Source: JAJISG01 sp964347325
GTDB taxonomy: Archaea > Thermoplasmatota > Thermoplasmata > RBG-16-68-12 > JAJISG01
Direction: 5' to 3'
DNA: 64,000 bases
Assembly: GCA_964347325.1 (NCBI GenBank)
Contig: CAYFYA010000007.1
Span: forward strand, 39,506-103,505
Of this stretch, positions 41,999-51,201 are shown piece by piece. Made by a program: the position numbers and the translations under genes. Under the pieces are notes generated by a model that worked only from the letters and a program-made list of their open reading frames with translations, was not told the DNA's origin and did no database searches. The number at the start of each line of letters is the position of its first letter. Position 1 is the first letter of the stretch.

Positions 41999-44649
41999 CG
42001 GATCTCCTCCACCCTCCTACCCTTCTCCTCCAACGAGGCGTGGGCGGCGGCCAGCCTGGCGATGGGGACCCTGAAGGGGGAGCAGGAGACGTAGTCCAGG
42101 TTCAGCTCATGGCAGATCCTCACGCTCTTAGGCTCTCCACCGTGTTCGCCACAGATGCCTATCTTGAGATCGGGTCTCGTCTTCCGACCCCTTTCTACGG
42201 CGATCCGCATGAGCTCTCCCACGCCCTTCCGATCGAGGACCTCGAAGGGACTGACGTCCAGGATGCCGAGCTCCAGGTACCGGGCCATGAACTTAGCCTC
42301 CGCATCATCCCTGCTGAAGCCGAAGGTCGTCTGTGTGAGGTCGTTGGTGCCGAAGGAGAAGAACTCCGCAACCTGGGCGATCTCGTCAGCGGCCAGGGCG
42401 CCTCGAGGAACCTCGATCATCGTCCCGAAGTGGTACTGTACCTCTACTCCAGACGCCTCCATCTCCTCCCGGGCGACGGTCTCCAGCTGCTTCCTCACCT
42501 CGGCCAGTTCGTTCTTGTGGCCTACCAGGGGTATCATGATCTCCGGAAGAACGTCCACACCCTCACTTGTCAGAGTGCAGGCGGCAGCAATGATGGCCCT
42601 GACCTGCATCTCGTTGATCTCTGGGTAGAGGAGCCCGAGGCGACATCCCCTCAGCCCCAACATCGGGTTTGCTTCATGCAGGGCCCGCACCCGCTCGAGG
42701 ATCTTCTCCCTCGCAGCGAGCCTCTCGCCGTCCCCCTTGAGCCGCAGCTCCGTCACCTCGACCAGGAGGTCCTCCAGGTTGGGCAGGAACTCATGGAGTG
42801 GGGGGTCCAGCAAGCGTATCGTGACCGGAAGTCCCTCCATCTCCCTCAGAATGTCGATGAAGTCCTGTTTCTGGAAGGGCAGGAGTTTCTTCAGGGCCTC
42901 AAGGCGCTCCTCCTTGGTCGCCGCCATGATCATCCGCTGCATGAGTGGGAGCCTCTCTGGGGCCATGAACATGTGTTCCGTACGGCAGAGCCCTATGCCC
43001 TCCGCTCCCAGTTCCCGGGCCTTTCTGGAGTCCTCGGGGGTATCCGCATTGGCCCGCACACCTAGTCTTCGAATGTCGTCGGTCCAGTCGAGGAGGGTCT
43101 TGAAGTTCTTCCCTATCTTGGGCTCGACCAGCGGAGCCTCTCCCAGCACGACCTTCCCCGTGGACCCGTCGATGGTAATGACGTCCCCCTGGTGCACCAC
43201 GACGTCGGCGGTCGAGAAGGATCGGCTTTCGTAGTCGACCTGGATCGCCTCACATCCAGCGACGCAAGGCTTGCCCATGCCCCTGGTCACGATGGCTGCA
43301 TGGGACGTGCGACCACCCCGGCTCGTTAGGACGCCCTCGGCGGCCACTATTCCGTGGATGTCGTCTGGCGTCGTCTCGGTTCTGACCAGGATGACTTTTC
43401 TCCCCGCCTCCGCGGCCACCTCAGCCTCATCTGGCTCGAAGACCACCTCCCCCACAGCGGCCCCTGGCGACGCGTTAAGACCCTTGGCGATGACGTCGAC
43501 CTCGGCCTTGGGGTCGATCTGTCGGTGGAGGAGCCTCTCTACCTGCTCGGCCGTAACTCGGCTCACGGCCTCCTCACGGTCGATGAGGCCCTCCCTCACC
43601 ATATCCACCGCTATCTTTACGGAGGCGGCCGCCGTTCTCTGGCCCGCCCGCGTTTGGAGCATGAAGAACTCTCCATGCTCGATGGTAAACTCAAGGTCCT
43701 GGACGTCCCTGAAGTGGTGCTCCAGCAGGTCACAGGTTCTCTTGAGCTCCTTGTAGATCGCCGGTACCTCCTTCTCCAGCTGGTCGATGGGCTTCGGAGT
43801 CCTGATGCCTGCGACGACATCCTCGCCCTGGGCGTTGAAGAGGTACTCCCCGTACACCACCTTCTCCCCCGTGGCAGGGTCCCGGGTGAAGGCGACACCA
43901 GTCCCGCTGTCCTCTCCCATGTTGCCGAAGACCATGGCCTGGATGTTGACAGCTGTCCCCATGTCGTGGGGGATATTGTTGACCTCCCGATACTTCACCG
44001 CCCTGTCGCTGTTCCACGACCTGAAGACGCCAAGGATGGCCTCCCAGAGCTGCTCGTAGGGATCTTGGGGGAAGGTCTTTCCGTGGGCCTTGTACACCTC
44101 GGCGAACCTGTCTGCTACTCTCTTCCAGGCAGGCTCATCCAGCTCCACATCGAACTGGACGCCCTCCCCTTGCTTGACCGCCTCAAGCTCCGCCTCGAAG
44201 GTGGATCGGTGGATACCCACGACCGTGTCTCCGAACATCGACAGGAGACGACGGTAGCAGTTTTGCGCGAAGGCCCCATCGGAAGTCATCTTGGCTAGGC
44301 CCATGACGGTCTCGTCGTTCAGTCCTAAGTTGAGGACTGTGTCCATCATGCCAGGCATGGAGACGGCGGCCCCCGACCTCACCGAGACCAGGAGCGGGTT
44401 CTCGGGGTCGCCGAACCGCCTCCCGACCTTCTCCTCCAGCTCCCGAAGGTGACTCTTGACCTCCTCCCTGAGACCTTCGGGCAGATCATCCGTCCTCATG
44501 TACTCCAGACAGGCTTCCGTGGTTATTGTGAACCCCGGGGGGACGGGGAGTCCGAGTCCCGTCATCTCAGCCAGTCCGTACCCCTTTCCACCCAGGGTCT
44601 TCTTGTCCTTACCAGCCGCCTCTGGGAAGCTGAAGACGTACTTCGCCAT
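41995..44649 (-). CDS. ppdK: Pyruvate, phosphate dikinase
   Basis: Interconverts pyruvate, ATP and Pi with PEP, AMP and PPi, linking glycolysis and gluconeogenesis. The ATP-grasp domain (residues 1-340) is followed by the swivelling domain with the catalytic histidine in GGRTSHAAIV (about 455), and the PEP barrel with GICGEHGGEP at the C-terminus. The length (884 residues) is standard. TTTTTATC lies about 25 bp upstream of the ATG. It may be co-transcribed with prsW. Confidence 0.97.
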   Translation of the reverse strand: MAKYVFSFPEAAGKDKKTLGGKGYGLAEMTGLGLPVPPGFTITTEACLEYMRTDDLPEGLREEVKSHLRELEEKVGRRFGDPENPLLVSVRSGAAVSMPGMMDTVLNLGLNDETVMGLAKMTSDGAFAQNCYRRLLSMFGDTVVGIHRSTFEAELEAVKQGEGVQFDVELDEPAWKRVADRFAEVYKAHGKTFPQDPYEQLWEAILGVFRSWNSDRAVKYREVNNIPHDMGTAVNIQAMVFGNMGEDSGTGVAFTRDPATGEKVVYGEYLFNAQGEDVVAGIRTPKPIDQLEKEVPAIYKELKRTCDLLEHHFRDVQDLEFTIEHGEFFMLQTRAGQRTAAASVKIAVDMVREGLIDREEAVSRVTAEQVERLLHRQIDPKAEVDVIAKGLNASPGAAVGEVVFEPDEAEVAAEAGRKVILVRTETTPDDIHGIVAAEGVLTSRGGRTSHAAIVTRGMGKPCVAGCEAIQVDYESRSFSTADVVVHQGDVITIDGSTGKVVLGEAPLVEPKIGKNFKTLLDWTDDIRRLGVRANADTPEDSRKARELGAEGIGLCRTEHMFMAPERLPLMQRMIMAATKEERLEALKKLLPFQKQDFIDILREMEGLPVTIRLLDPPLHEFLPNLEDLLVEVTELRLKGDGERLAAREKILERVRALHEANPMLGLRGCRLGLLYPEINEMQVRAIIAAACTLTSEGVDVLPEIMIPLVGHKNELAEVRKQLETVAREEMEASGVEVQYHFGTMIEVPRGALAADEIAQVAEFFSFGTNDLTQTTFGFSRDDAEAKFMARYLELGILDVSPFEVLDRKGVGELMRIAVERGRKTRPDLKIGICGEHGGEPKSVRICHELNLDYVSCSPFRVPIARLAAAHASLEEKGRRVEEIR

Positions 44650-44693
44650 GCCTTTCCTGCCAAGAGGCTTGGCGATAAAAACCCTTGCGGGCC

Positions 44694-45230
44694 CTAGAAG
44701 CCCATCTCCTCAACCTTGAGCTGGGGTCGCATCTTCTCCAGGAATCTGTAGACCGATGCGTGCTCACTGCCTTGAAGCAGCATCTCCACGGCACGGCAGG
44801 CGATGTCCAGCTGCAGGAGGGTGCCAATTGCAGCGACGGTGTGCCCGTGGACGGAGAGGGAAGCCCCCGTCAGCTCCTCGATGAGGTTCCGAGTCTTCCC
44901 TCGGGTTCCGATGATTCTCCCCTTAATCTGGACGAGCCTGTTCCTGGTGTTGGCGTAGTCCTTTATATCGTACACCCTCAGGAAGAACTCCTCTTCCAGC
45001 AGCTTCCAGGCCTTTTGCTCGGAGAACCCTCGGCCGATGGCTCGGATGACGTCCTGAGCCTTCAGTCCCATGGTTGGGTCCTCGCATTTGGACTCGTCAA
45101 GGGTGACCTCCCCAGCGGATGAGTCGATGGTAATGCTGACCCCCGTCCTCTCCTCCAGGGCCTTCTTCGTCTTCCCCTCGGTTCCTATGAGAACTCCAAC
45201 TCTCTCCTGAGGTATCCTCGAGTACAGCAT
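44694..45230 (-). CDS. KH-domain RNA-binding protein (Pno1/Dim2-like)
   Basis: Two KH domains: GVLIGTEGKTKKALEE (about 10-25) and GRIIGTRGKTRNLIEE (about 92-107), both with GxxG loops. The arrangement and the position next to rio1 match archaeal homologues of Pno1/Dim2, which with Rio1 and Nob1 act in small-subunit 3'-end maturation in eukaryotes. A Nob1 homologue lies 5 kb away. The length is 178 residues. The ATG directly follows the rio1 stop. Confidence 0.9.
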   Translation of the reverse strand: MLYSRIPQERVGVLIGTEGKTKKALEERTGVSITIDSSAGEVTLDESKCEDPTMGLKAQDVIRAIGRGFSEQKAWKLLEEEFFLRVYDIKDYANTRNRLVQIKGRIIGTRGKTRNLIEELTGASLSVHGHTVAAIGTLLQLDIACRAVEMLLQGSEHASVYRFLEKMRPQLKVEEMGF

Positions 45231-45989
45231 CTAGTCCCCTCGCACTAGCTGCGCGAGCTCCTCTTCGCTCACCTTCACTCCATTCCTCCCAAAGTATCGC
45301 GCCATGTTTCGGATGTCCCGCTCGAACCACTCGTCCGCGTGGGGATGGTCTAGCGGGACTGCCTGGCCCACGTCGATTATGTACGGTAGCTTTCTCCAGA
45401 TGAGAACATTGTATTCACTCAGGTCTCCGTGGACGAGGCCCGCCCGGTGGATTCGCTTCATGTCTTGGAGGAGTAGGTCGAAGAGGCGCTCTGGGTCGCC
45501 CACCTCCAGGGTTCTCAGTTCAGGGGCGGCTCTCAGCTTGCTGCCAAGGTATCGCATCACGAGGATGTTTTCGATGCAGCGATAGGGCTTAGGAACCCTG
45601 ACGCCGTGGTCGGCCATCCTGCTCAGGTTCTTGAACTCCTTGCTCGCCCAGGCGTAGATGATCTTGCGCCGGTTACCGCCGAGGCGTGGGAACCTCGGAT
45701 CCCCCTCGATGTAGCGGGAGATCGTCTTGAAGGTGGCGGTGGAGACGCGATACACCTTTACCGCTCGAGGGCCCTTCGAACTCGTCGCCCGGAAGACATT
45801 GCCCTCCTTCCCTGTGGAGACGGGGAAGTCCAGGGTCCCGATAGTACCATCGCTGATCAGCTTCTGGAAGGTCAAGAGGGTGTGCCGATCGAAGACCTCA
45901 TCGTAGGTCTTCCTCTCATCCGCGTCCTTGACCCGGACCCTCCAACTGTCGACCTTGGCCTCGAGGAGCCTGAGCGTCCTCTCGTCCAT
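45231..45989 (-). CDS. rio1: RIO1-type serine protein kinase
   Basis: An atypical kinase for ribosome biogenesis. The P-loop-like STGKEGNVFRA (about residues 59-69), the invariant Lys (RAVKVYR), the catalytic HGDLSEYNVL and the metal-binding IDVGQAV are present. The length (252 residues) fits Rio1. It stands between aIF1A and the KH protein, so the run groups small-subunit maturation and initiation functions. Confidence 0.95.
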   Translation of the reverse strand: MDERTLRLLEAKVDSWRVRVKDADERKTYDEVFDRHTLLTFQKLISDGTIGTLDFPVSTGKEGNVFRATSSKGPRAVKVYRVSTATFKTISRYIEGDPRFPRLGGNRRKIIYAWASKEFKNLSRMADHGVRVPKPYRCIENILVMRYLGSKLRAAPELRTLEVGDPERLFDLLLQDMKRIHRAGLVHGDLSEYNVLIWRKLPYIIDVGQAVPLDHPHADEWFERDIRNMARYFGRNGVKVSEEELAQLVRGD

Positions 45990-46001
45990 TCCTCAGACCC
46001 T

Positions 46002-46313
46002 CTAAAAGATGTCCACACTCTCGGGAATCATTCCCTTCCTACTCAGGTAAGTCGACTCTGTCTTGGTGTAGCGATGAACCACATCGGCCTTCTCGTCCTG
46101 GAACTCCCACGGCCTCACAATCACCAGGTCTCCCGCCCTGATCCACATCCGCTTCCTCAACTTGCCCCGGATACGGGCCAGTCTCGAGACACCGTCTTGG
46201 CACATGACCTTGATGTGAGAGGCACCGAGGAGCTGGTCAGCTATGCCAAACATCTCGCCGTCCGCCGATCGCGGCAGCCGGACTCGAACGTATTCCTCTT
46301 CCTCAGCCAACAT
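46002..46313 (-). CDS. eif1A: Translation initiation factor aIF1A
   Basis: An S1/OB-fold initiation factor that binds the ribosomal A site. The segment LLGASHIKVMCQDGVSRLAR (about 29-48) and GKLRKRMWIRAGDLVIV (about 51-67) are the signature. I start at the ATG at 46313, about 26 bp after TTTATAC on the minus strand, giving 103 residues and a leaderless message; the longer frame from 46448 passes through this promoter and the arginine decarboxylase gene. Rio1 follows at 12 bp. Confidence 0.95.
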   Translation of the reverse strand: MLAEEEEYVRVRLPRSADGEMFGIADQLLGASHIKVMCQDGVSRLARIRGKLRKRMWIRAGDLVIVRPWEFQDEKADVVHRYTKTESTYLSRKGMIPESVDIF

Positions 46314-46378
46314 GCTGTCAAAGGGTGCCTCGTGTATAAAGCCTCCCTCGCGGGAATCTGGCCGGAGAATGGTCGAAT

Positions 46379-46918
46379 CTAGACGAAGACGGCGGCGGCG
46401 ATGGCGCTGGTCCACCGGTTCCCCTTCTCGCCTTCCGCGGCCTGGCAAACAGCGTGGGTCTTGAAAATCCTCCCGCTCGCCTCATAGACCTGCTTCCGCT
46501 CGTCCCATGCCGTGTCGCTGTCGAGCTCAATTCCCAGGGTGGTGGCGAGCATGGTGGCAGCCAGGTCTTCCGCGTAGTCCTTGGACTGCTTCGCAGACTC
46601 TCCGAAGGCGTGGTGTTCCGAGAGGTAGCCGTATCCCTCCTTCCCACTCGGAATGGCGAGGCCGATGGCAGCCGTCAGCCTTCGCCCCGCCTCGTTTGTC
46701 TGGTTTACGGCCAGGACGGCGTGGACGATCTGTCCCGGCTTCAGGAGGGATGTCCCCTCTTCTCTGGTTATCATCCTGCACCCTGGTGGGAAGATGCTCG
46801 AGACCTGGACGATGTTGTACTTCTCGATGTGGGCCTTTCTCAGGGCCGCCTCAAAGGAAGTGAGCTTGTCCCTGTGACTCCCGACTCCCTTGGTGAAGAA
46901 CATCTTTTGCGGTATCAC
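46379..46918 (-). CDS. pdaD: Pyruvoyl-dependent arginine decarboxylase
   Basis: Produces agmatine, the start of archaeal polyamine synthesis. The proenzyme self-cleaves at a serine pair; here the site is VSSIFPPG with Ser40-Ser41, generating the pyruvoyl group on the larger chain. The early GSHRDKLTSFE and the late GYGYLSEHHAFG segments match the family. The length is 179 residues. It overlaps the deoxyhypusine synthase gene by ATGA, which suggests coordinated supply of polyamine for hypusine. Confidence 0.94.
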   Translation of the reverse strand: MIPQKMFFTKGVGSHRDKLTSFEAALRKAHIEKYNIVQVSSIFPPGCRMITREEGTSLLKPGQIVHAVLAVNQTNEAGRRLTAAIGLAIPSGKEGYGYLSEHHAFGESAKQSKDYAEDLAATMLATTLGIELDSDTAWDERKQVYEASGRIFKTHAVCQAAEGEKGNRWTSAIAAAVFV

Positions 46919-47946
46919 TCACTCGCCTCCGCCAATAGTCTGTTGTAGGCCCGAGGAGAGCGGTTCTTCCAGCCTCCAGCGTGATAGGCGTAGCTCGCCA
47001 GCAAGGGCAGGGCAATGGTTGCTTCGGAGAAGACCATCTGCGTCAATCCGTGGTCAATCTTCCCCCAGGAGTGTGCCTCCTTCAGGGTGGACCCCGATAG
47101 TCCACCATCTCTCTCGTCGGCGACGGTGATTTGGACTGCGTACTTGTGCATGTTCACCTCCTCCCCGAGGACGTGGGCTGCCACCGTCAGGTCCTGGACG
47201 AAGTTCTTCGGCACGCCTCCACCGATCATCAGCAATCCCGTCTCCTGGGCTGCAACCTTGATCCTGGTCAGCTCTGAGAAGTCCTTGACGCTGTCTATCG
47301 AGACCCGCGGCTGGTCGCCGCGTTGACGCTGGTGATATACGAGTCCGAAGCCTGCACTGCAGTCGGAGAATGCGGGGACAAATATGGGAACCCCCTTGTG
47401 GTAACACTCGAGGACCACCGAATCCGAGTCCTTGGACCTCTCCGACAGATATCTGCCCATCTCCACCACGAACTCGCGAGAGGAGTAGGGTCGAGGAGGA
47501 AGGCCATCCGCTATCTCTGCCACCACCATGTCACACTCCCGGAGGTTCCTCTCGTCGATGTATGTGTCGTAGATCCGATCGATCTCAAGCGTCAGAAGGG
47601 ACTCGTCGTCTGCGGTGGGGCTACCACGGTAGTGCCGGAAACCCAAGGCCTCGAAGAAGTCCTGGTCAACGACGATGGCCCCGCTGGCAACGATAGCATC
47701 CACCATGTTGTGACTTACCAGGTCGTGAACCACCATCTTCAGGCCGGCGCTAAAGAGAGAACCTGCGAGACTGAGGATGATGGTGCAGTCCCCGTCGGCG
47801 ATCATGGTTTCGAAGATTTTTGCCGCGGCCGCGAGATTCCTGGCCTGGAAGGCCATCTCGCTGAATCCCTCTAAGATGGGCCTCGCGTCGAAGGCAGTGA
47901 TGTCTATGTGCCTTACCTCCCGACTGAGCAGATCCTCCCGCTTCAT
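46915..47946 (-). CDS. dys: Deoxyhypusine synthase
   Basis: Transfers a butylamine group from spermidine (or, in some archaea, uses agmatine) to a lysine of aIF5A with NAD. The catalytic lysine is in AHSWGKID (K296). Other family segments are the LAGSLFSAGL NAD region and GGGVPKNFVQD. The length is 343 residues. It is the first gene of the run to pdaD and has a nearby aIF1A-rio1-KH cluster; the aIF5A gene itself is not in the window. Confidence 0.96.
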   Translation of the reverse strand: MKREDLLSREVRHIDITAFDARPILEGFSEMAFQARNLAAAAKIFETMIADGDCTIILSLAGSLFSAGLKMVVHDLVSHNMVDAIVASGAIVVDQDFFEALGFRHYRGSPTADDESLLTLEIDRIYDTYIDERNLRECDMVVAEIADGLPPRPYSSREFVVEMGRYLSERSKDSDSVVLECYHKGVPIFVPAFSDCSAGFGLVYHQRQRGDQPRVSIDSVKDFSELTRIKVAAQETGLLMIGGGVPKNFVQDLTVAAHVLGEEVNMHKYAVQITVADERDGGLSGSTLKEAHSWGKIDHGLTQMVFSEATIALPLLASYAYHAGGWKNRSPRAYNRLLAEASE

Positions 47947-48044
47947 GACTGCACCCCCACCTCTGTCCGCGTTGCCGTCGGCGGCTGTCCGAATCGTTGC
48001 GGTTACCTCATAGCAGCAGGTATCTTAATTCTCTTCGGCTATGT

Positions 48045-48794
48045 CTATTGCTCGAGAATTCGGCCATCGGATATGTGGACTCCGTCGGGAAGCTTCAGCT
48101 CTACGTCCTCCGCATATCCGAACCAGTAGATCACGAGGCCGTCACCGAAGAGGTCGACGTAGGGGGCAAGCTGGCGCCGGGCGTGTCTCTTGACCTCCAC
48201 GGGGTCGCCGAAGGTCGCCTTGCTCTCGATCCAACTGATCTCGCTCCCATCGAACTTCAGCGGTTCCTCGAGAAGGGCATCGGGCGTCTTCTCAAACTCA
48301 GCGCGGAGATCCTCCTCCACTCTGAAGGAGATGCCTGCGCCCTGGAGCCAGGTCCTGAGCCTCTCCTCTCCCCACTCCCCCCTCTCGTACTGCCTCCTCG
48401 TTCCCTCGGGAGAGTACACGAGGTCCTGCTCACAGGCCTCTCGCAGTTCTCGCTGTAACCTCTCGTCCTCGATCTCGTCTAGGTTTGTAACGGTCTTCCA
48501 GAACTGGCGCCGCGAGATCCCCTCCTTCTCTAGCACTATGAGGGCCATGAGGACTGGAGGGAAGTTGTAGCGCTTCGACAGTTCCACGATGGAGAGTCCC
48601 TCCTTCCAGTGTCGGTGGAGGCGACCGGCGTGGCGCTTCACCCTATAGAACTCCTTCGTGGCCTCCCGGACGACCCTCTGGGTGTAGATGACCATGAGAA
48701 ACTCATCATCGAAGTCTGAGGAGGATTGCAGGCGTTCCAGGGCCTCCTTGGTATCAAGCTTGTCGTAGAGACTTCTGTAGGTCTTGTAGTCCAT
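48045..48794 (-). CDS. TPD-domain protein (C15orf41/CDIN1-like nuclease fold)
   Basis: A helical, HTH-like N-terminal half (about residues 1-130; EGLSIVELSKRYNFPPVLM) followed by a PD-(D/E)XK-like domain with KTPDALLEEPL and ISWIESKATFGD, which define the TPD family. Human CDIN1 is a member; biochemical function is not established, though a nuclease is predicted. The length is 249 residues. Neighbours give no specific hint. Confidence 0.85.
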   Translation of the reverse strand: MDYKTYRSLYDKLDTKEALERLQSSSDFDDEFLMVIYTQRVVREATKEFYRVKRHAGRLHRHWKEGLSIVELSKRYNFPPVLMALIVLEKEGISRRQFWKTVTNLDEIEDERLQRELREACEQDLVYSPEGTRRQYERGEWGEERLRTWLQGAGISFRVEEDLRAEFEKTPDALLEEPLKFDGSEISWIESKATFGDPVEVKRHARRQLAPYVDLFGDGLVIYWFGYAEDVELKLPDGVHISDGRILEQ

Positions 48795-48899
48795 GGTGTG
48801 CCCGCGTTTTCCTTGGAATAGGTTCCTCGTCTTCTTAAGAGTGCCGGGCCAGTTGTCGAAACAGTAAAGATGTGTGCCTCGTTGGGCGGCCGAGGTGCT

Positions 48900-49586
48900 A
48901 TGATGAAGGCTACCTGGCTAGGCCACGCTGCGTTCCTGCTGGAGGGCGAGGACAGGATCCTCATCGATCCCTTCCTCACGAACAATCCCAAGGCAGCCTT
49001 GAAGCCCGAGGAGGTAGAGTGCGACGTCATCTGCGTAACCCACGCCCACCTTGACCACTACGGCGATACTGAGGAGATCGCCAAGCGAACTGGAGCCCCG
49101 GTCGTCGGCATACTTGAGGTTGCCGCCCGGGCCGGCAACAGGGGCTGCGAGACCGTCGGCATGAACATCGGAGGATCGACCCAGGTGAAGAACACGCGAA
49201 TCACTATGACGAACGCGATCCACTCGTCGTGCTTCGTGGGCAACGGGACCGTCGAGGCGGGTGGTAACCCCGCGGGCTACGTCATCGACTCGGGGCAGAG
49301 GGTCTACCACTCGGGCGACACGGCCGTCTTCGGCGACATGAGCCTAATCGGCGAGCTGTATGAGCCCGACCTGGCTCTCATACCCATCGGTGACTTCTTC
49401 ACCATGGGTCCCCGCGAGGCAACGAAAGCTGTGGATCTCTTGAAGGTCAAGAGGACGATTCCCATGCACTATAACACCTTTGATGTCATAGCGCAGGATC
49501 CGATGGCGTTCAAGGCGGGAGTGGCCAAGCATACCGCCTCTGAAGCCATCATCCTCGACCCCGGAGAGAGCTACGAGCTGGGCTAG
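48900..49586 (+). CDS. Metallo-beta-lactamase-fold hydrolase (UPF0173-like)
   Basis: A beta-lactamase-fold hydrolase of 228 residues. Metal motifs: WLGHAAF at the N-terminus, THAHLDHYGD (about 49-58), HSGDTAVFGD, and the late MHYNTFD. The combination matches the UPF0173/UlaG-like group; the substrate is unknown. Two starts, ATG 48870 or ATG 48900, are possible; the second puts the conserved strand at the N-terminus as in homologues. Confidence 0.9.
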   Translation: MMKATWLGHAAFLLEGEDRILIDPFLTNNPKAALKPEEVECDVICVTHAHLDHYGDTEEIAKRTGAPVVGILEVAARAGNRGCETVGMNIGGSTQVKNTRITMTNAIHSSCFVGNGTVEAGGNPAGYVIDSGQRVYHSGDTAVFGDMSLIGELYEPDLALIPIGDFFTMGPREATKAVDLLKVKRTIPMHYNTFDVIAQDPMAFKAGVAKHTASEAIILDPGESYELG

Positions 49587-49624
49587 GAAGGCTAATTAGG
49601 GACGGAACGATGGGCTAGCTGACG

Positions 49625-50407
49625 ATGGCGGCTGAGATCGCCCGACTCATCTCGGAAGCAGCCTACCAGGCCTACGAGCGGAAGCTCACCAGGGAGATAC
49701 TCCAAGGCCCAATCCCGAACCATCTAGCCATCATCATGGACGGGAATCGGCGCTTTGCTCAGGAGGTGGGCTTGAGTTCCGCGGATGGTCACCGCAAGGG
49801 CCGGGAGAAGCTCGAGGAGGTCCTGGAGTGGTGCCTCGACACAGGAATCCGAATACTTACCGTGTACGCCTTCTCCACGGAGAACATCAATCGGAATGAC
49901 GATGAGGTCCGGGATCTTATGGTTCTTTTCGCTGAGAACTTCCGGAAGGCGGGGGACGACGAGCGGGTACACGAGCACCACATCCGCATACGGGTCCTCG
50001 GCCAGAAGGAGGCTCTTCCCATGGAGGTTCAGGAGGCGATAGAGTATGCCGAGTCTCGGACAAAAGGCTACGACCAATACTTCTTCAACATCGCTGTGGC
50101 CTATGGCGGTCGTGAGGAGATCTTGGAGGCCATACGGCAGGTCGCTGGCGACATCAAGGACGGGAGGATAGCGGTCGACGAGATTGACGAGAGCCTCTTC
50201 TCCAAACATCTCTACACTGCCGACCTGCCGGACCCCGATCTCGTCCTCAGGACTTCGGGAGAGGAGAGGATAAGCAATTTCCTGCTGTGGCAGCTGGCCT
50301 ACAGTGAGCTATACTTCGTCGATGTGTTCTGGCCCGGTTTCAGGAAGATCGACTTCCTGAGGGCAATACGGTCCTTTCAGATGCGGAGAAGGCGGTTCGG
50401 ACGCTAG
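49625..50407 (+). CDS. uppS: Cis-prenyltransferase (undecaprenyl/dolichyl-PP synthase)
   Basis: Adds IPP units in cis to make long polyprenyl carriers for glycosylation. The signature NHLAIIMDGNRRFAQE (about residues 34-49) with catalytic Asp, the GHRKGREKLEEVL helix and the late RTSGEERISNFLLWQLAYSE are all present. The length is 260 residues. An extended N-terminus of about 30 residues precedes the catalytic domain. It overlaps the convergent nob1 gene by 4 bp. Confidence 0.95.
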   Translation: MAAEIARLISEAAYQAYERKLTREILQGPIPNHLAIIMDGNRRFAQEVGLSSADGHRKGREKLEEVLEWCLDTGIRILTVYAFSTENINRNDDEVRDLMVLFAENFRKAGDDERVHEHHIRIRVLGQKEALPMEVQEAIEYAESRTKGYDQYFFNIAVAYGGREEILEAIRQVAGDIKDGRIAVDEIDESLFSKHLYTADLPDPDLVLRTSGEERISNFLLWQLAYSELYFVDVFWPGFRKIDFLRAIRSFQMRRRRFGR

Positions 50408-50868
50408 CGGTGTCGGTACCGACGCAGCCTGCTACCGCACACAGGGCAGAGGTCCGTCTCCGTCCGCCAGTATCGGCCACAGCCCTTGCATCGAAGGGAC
50501 CAGCCCATGTTCTCCCGGATTCCGGGGAGGACGGCGGCTTGATACTTGAGGCCCAACTTGCCGGCGACGTTCTGAATTGAGTAGTCATCGGTGACCACGG
50601 TGGCTCCCAGCTGTAGGGCTAGGGCGAGGACATCCCTGTCCACGGAGGAGAGGCTAGCTTCGTCCCCTGTCTCTCTGGAAGCCCTCTGCACCACATCAAG
50701 GTCCTCACGTCTGGGCTCCAGGACCCGTGCCTTGGCCTCGAGGAAGGACTCGATTCGGGGGTCAAGACCTTGGACTCCGGACTCCGTGACTACGCTCGAC
50801 GGGACGTAGACCTCTCCGGCGAAGTCCATCCCGGAAAGGAGGGCAGACGTGTCCAAGACCAGCTTCAC
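50404..50868 (-). CDS. nob1: PIN-domain endonuclease Nob1
   Basis: Nob1 cuts the 3' end of pre-16S/18S rRNA. A PIN domain (LVLDTSALLSG at residue 3, then VDRDVLALALQL and VVTDDYSIQNVA for the acidic site) is followed by a zinc ribbon with CKGCGRYW and CPVCG. The length (154 residues) matches archaeal Nob1. Rio1 and a Pno1-like protein also occur in this window, forming much of the archaeal 30S maturation set. Confidence 0.94.
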   Translation of the reverse strand: MKLVLDTSALLSGMDFAGEVYVPSSVVTESGVQGLDPRIESFLEAKARVLEPRREDLDVVQRASRETGDEASLSSVDRDVLALALQLGATVVTDDYSIQNVAGKLGLKYQAAVLPGIRENMGWSLRCKGCGRYWRTETDLCPVCGSRLRRYRHR

Positions 50869-50891
50869 CCTATCATCTCTTCCGGGTCGCC

Positions 50892-51173
50892 TCAGGCGGC
50901 AAGCTTCGTCTCGATGCGCAGGAAGTCGTAGATCTCCTCCGCCGCTCTGCGGGCCGCTGCCTCCTCTGCCGTCTTTATCAGGATGCGTCCTGTCCTATAG
51001 AGGCTTCTCTCTGGCTCGTCGTGTATTATGAGGAGGACGCCACAGTCCGTGATCCGGAAGCCACCCCTTTCCAATGCTATTCGCGACTCCTCCAGGTCTA
51101 TGGTAGTGCGCTTCCTGAGGGTCGCGAAGTAGGCGGCCGTGGTCTTGCAGGGGCGCATCATGAAGTATCCCAT
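50892..51173 (-). CDS. Conserved small archaeal protein, unknown function
   Basis: An alpha/beta protein of 93 residues. It begins with a strand (TTAAYFATLRKRTTIDLEE), a middle strand (CGVLLIIHDEP), and the end (TGRILIKTAEEAAARRAAEE) resembles the strand-then-long-helix pattern of one TBP-like or ACT-like half. I do not recognise a named family. It lies between nob1 and a ThiI-like enzyme on the same strand; function is not predictable. Confidence 0.75.
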   Translation of the reverse strand: MGYFMMRPCKTTAAYFATLRKRTTIDLEESRIALERGGFRITDCGVLLIIHDEPERSLYRTGRILIKTAEEAAARRAAEEIYDFLRIETKLAA

Positions 51174-51201
51174 CTTGCACCTTTCATGGCCGAGGGTGTA
51201 A

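Noticed and set aside
42040..44298. Long plus-strand open frames opposite PPDK
   Set aside because: Antisense frames of PPDK with repetitive L/H/G/R composition and no promoter.
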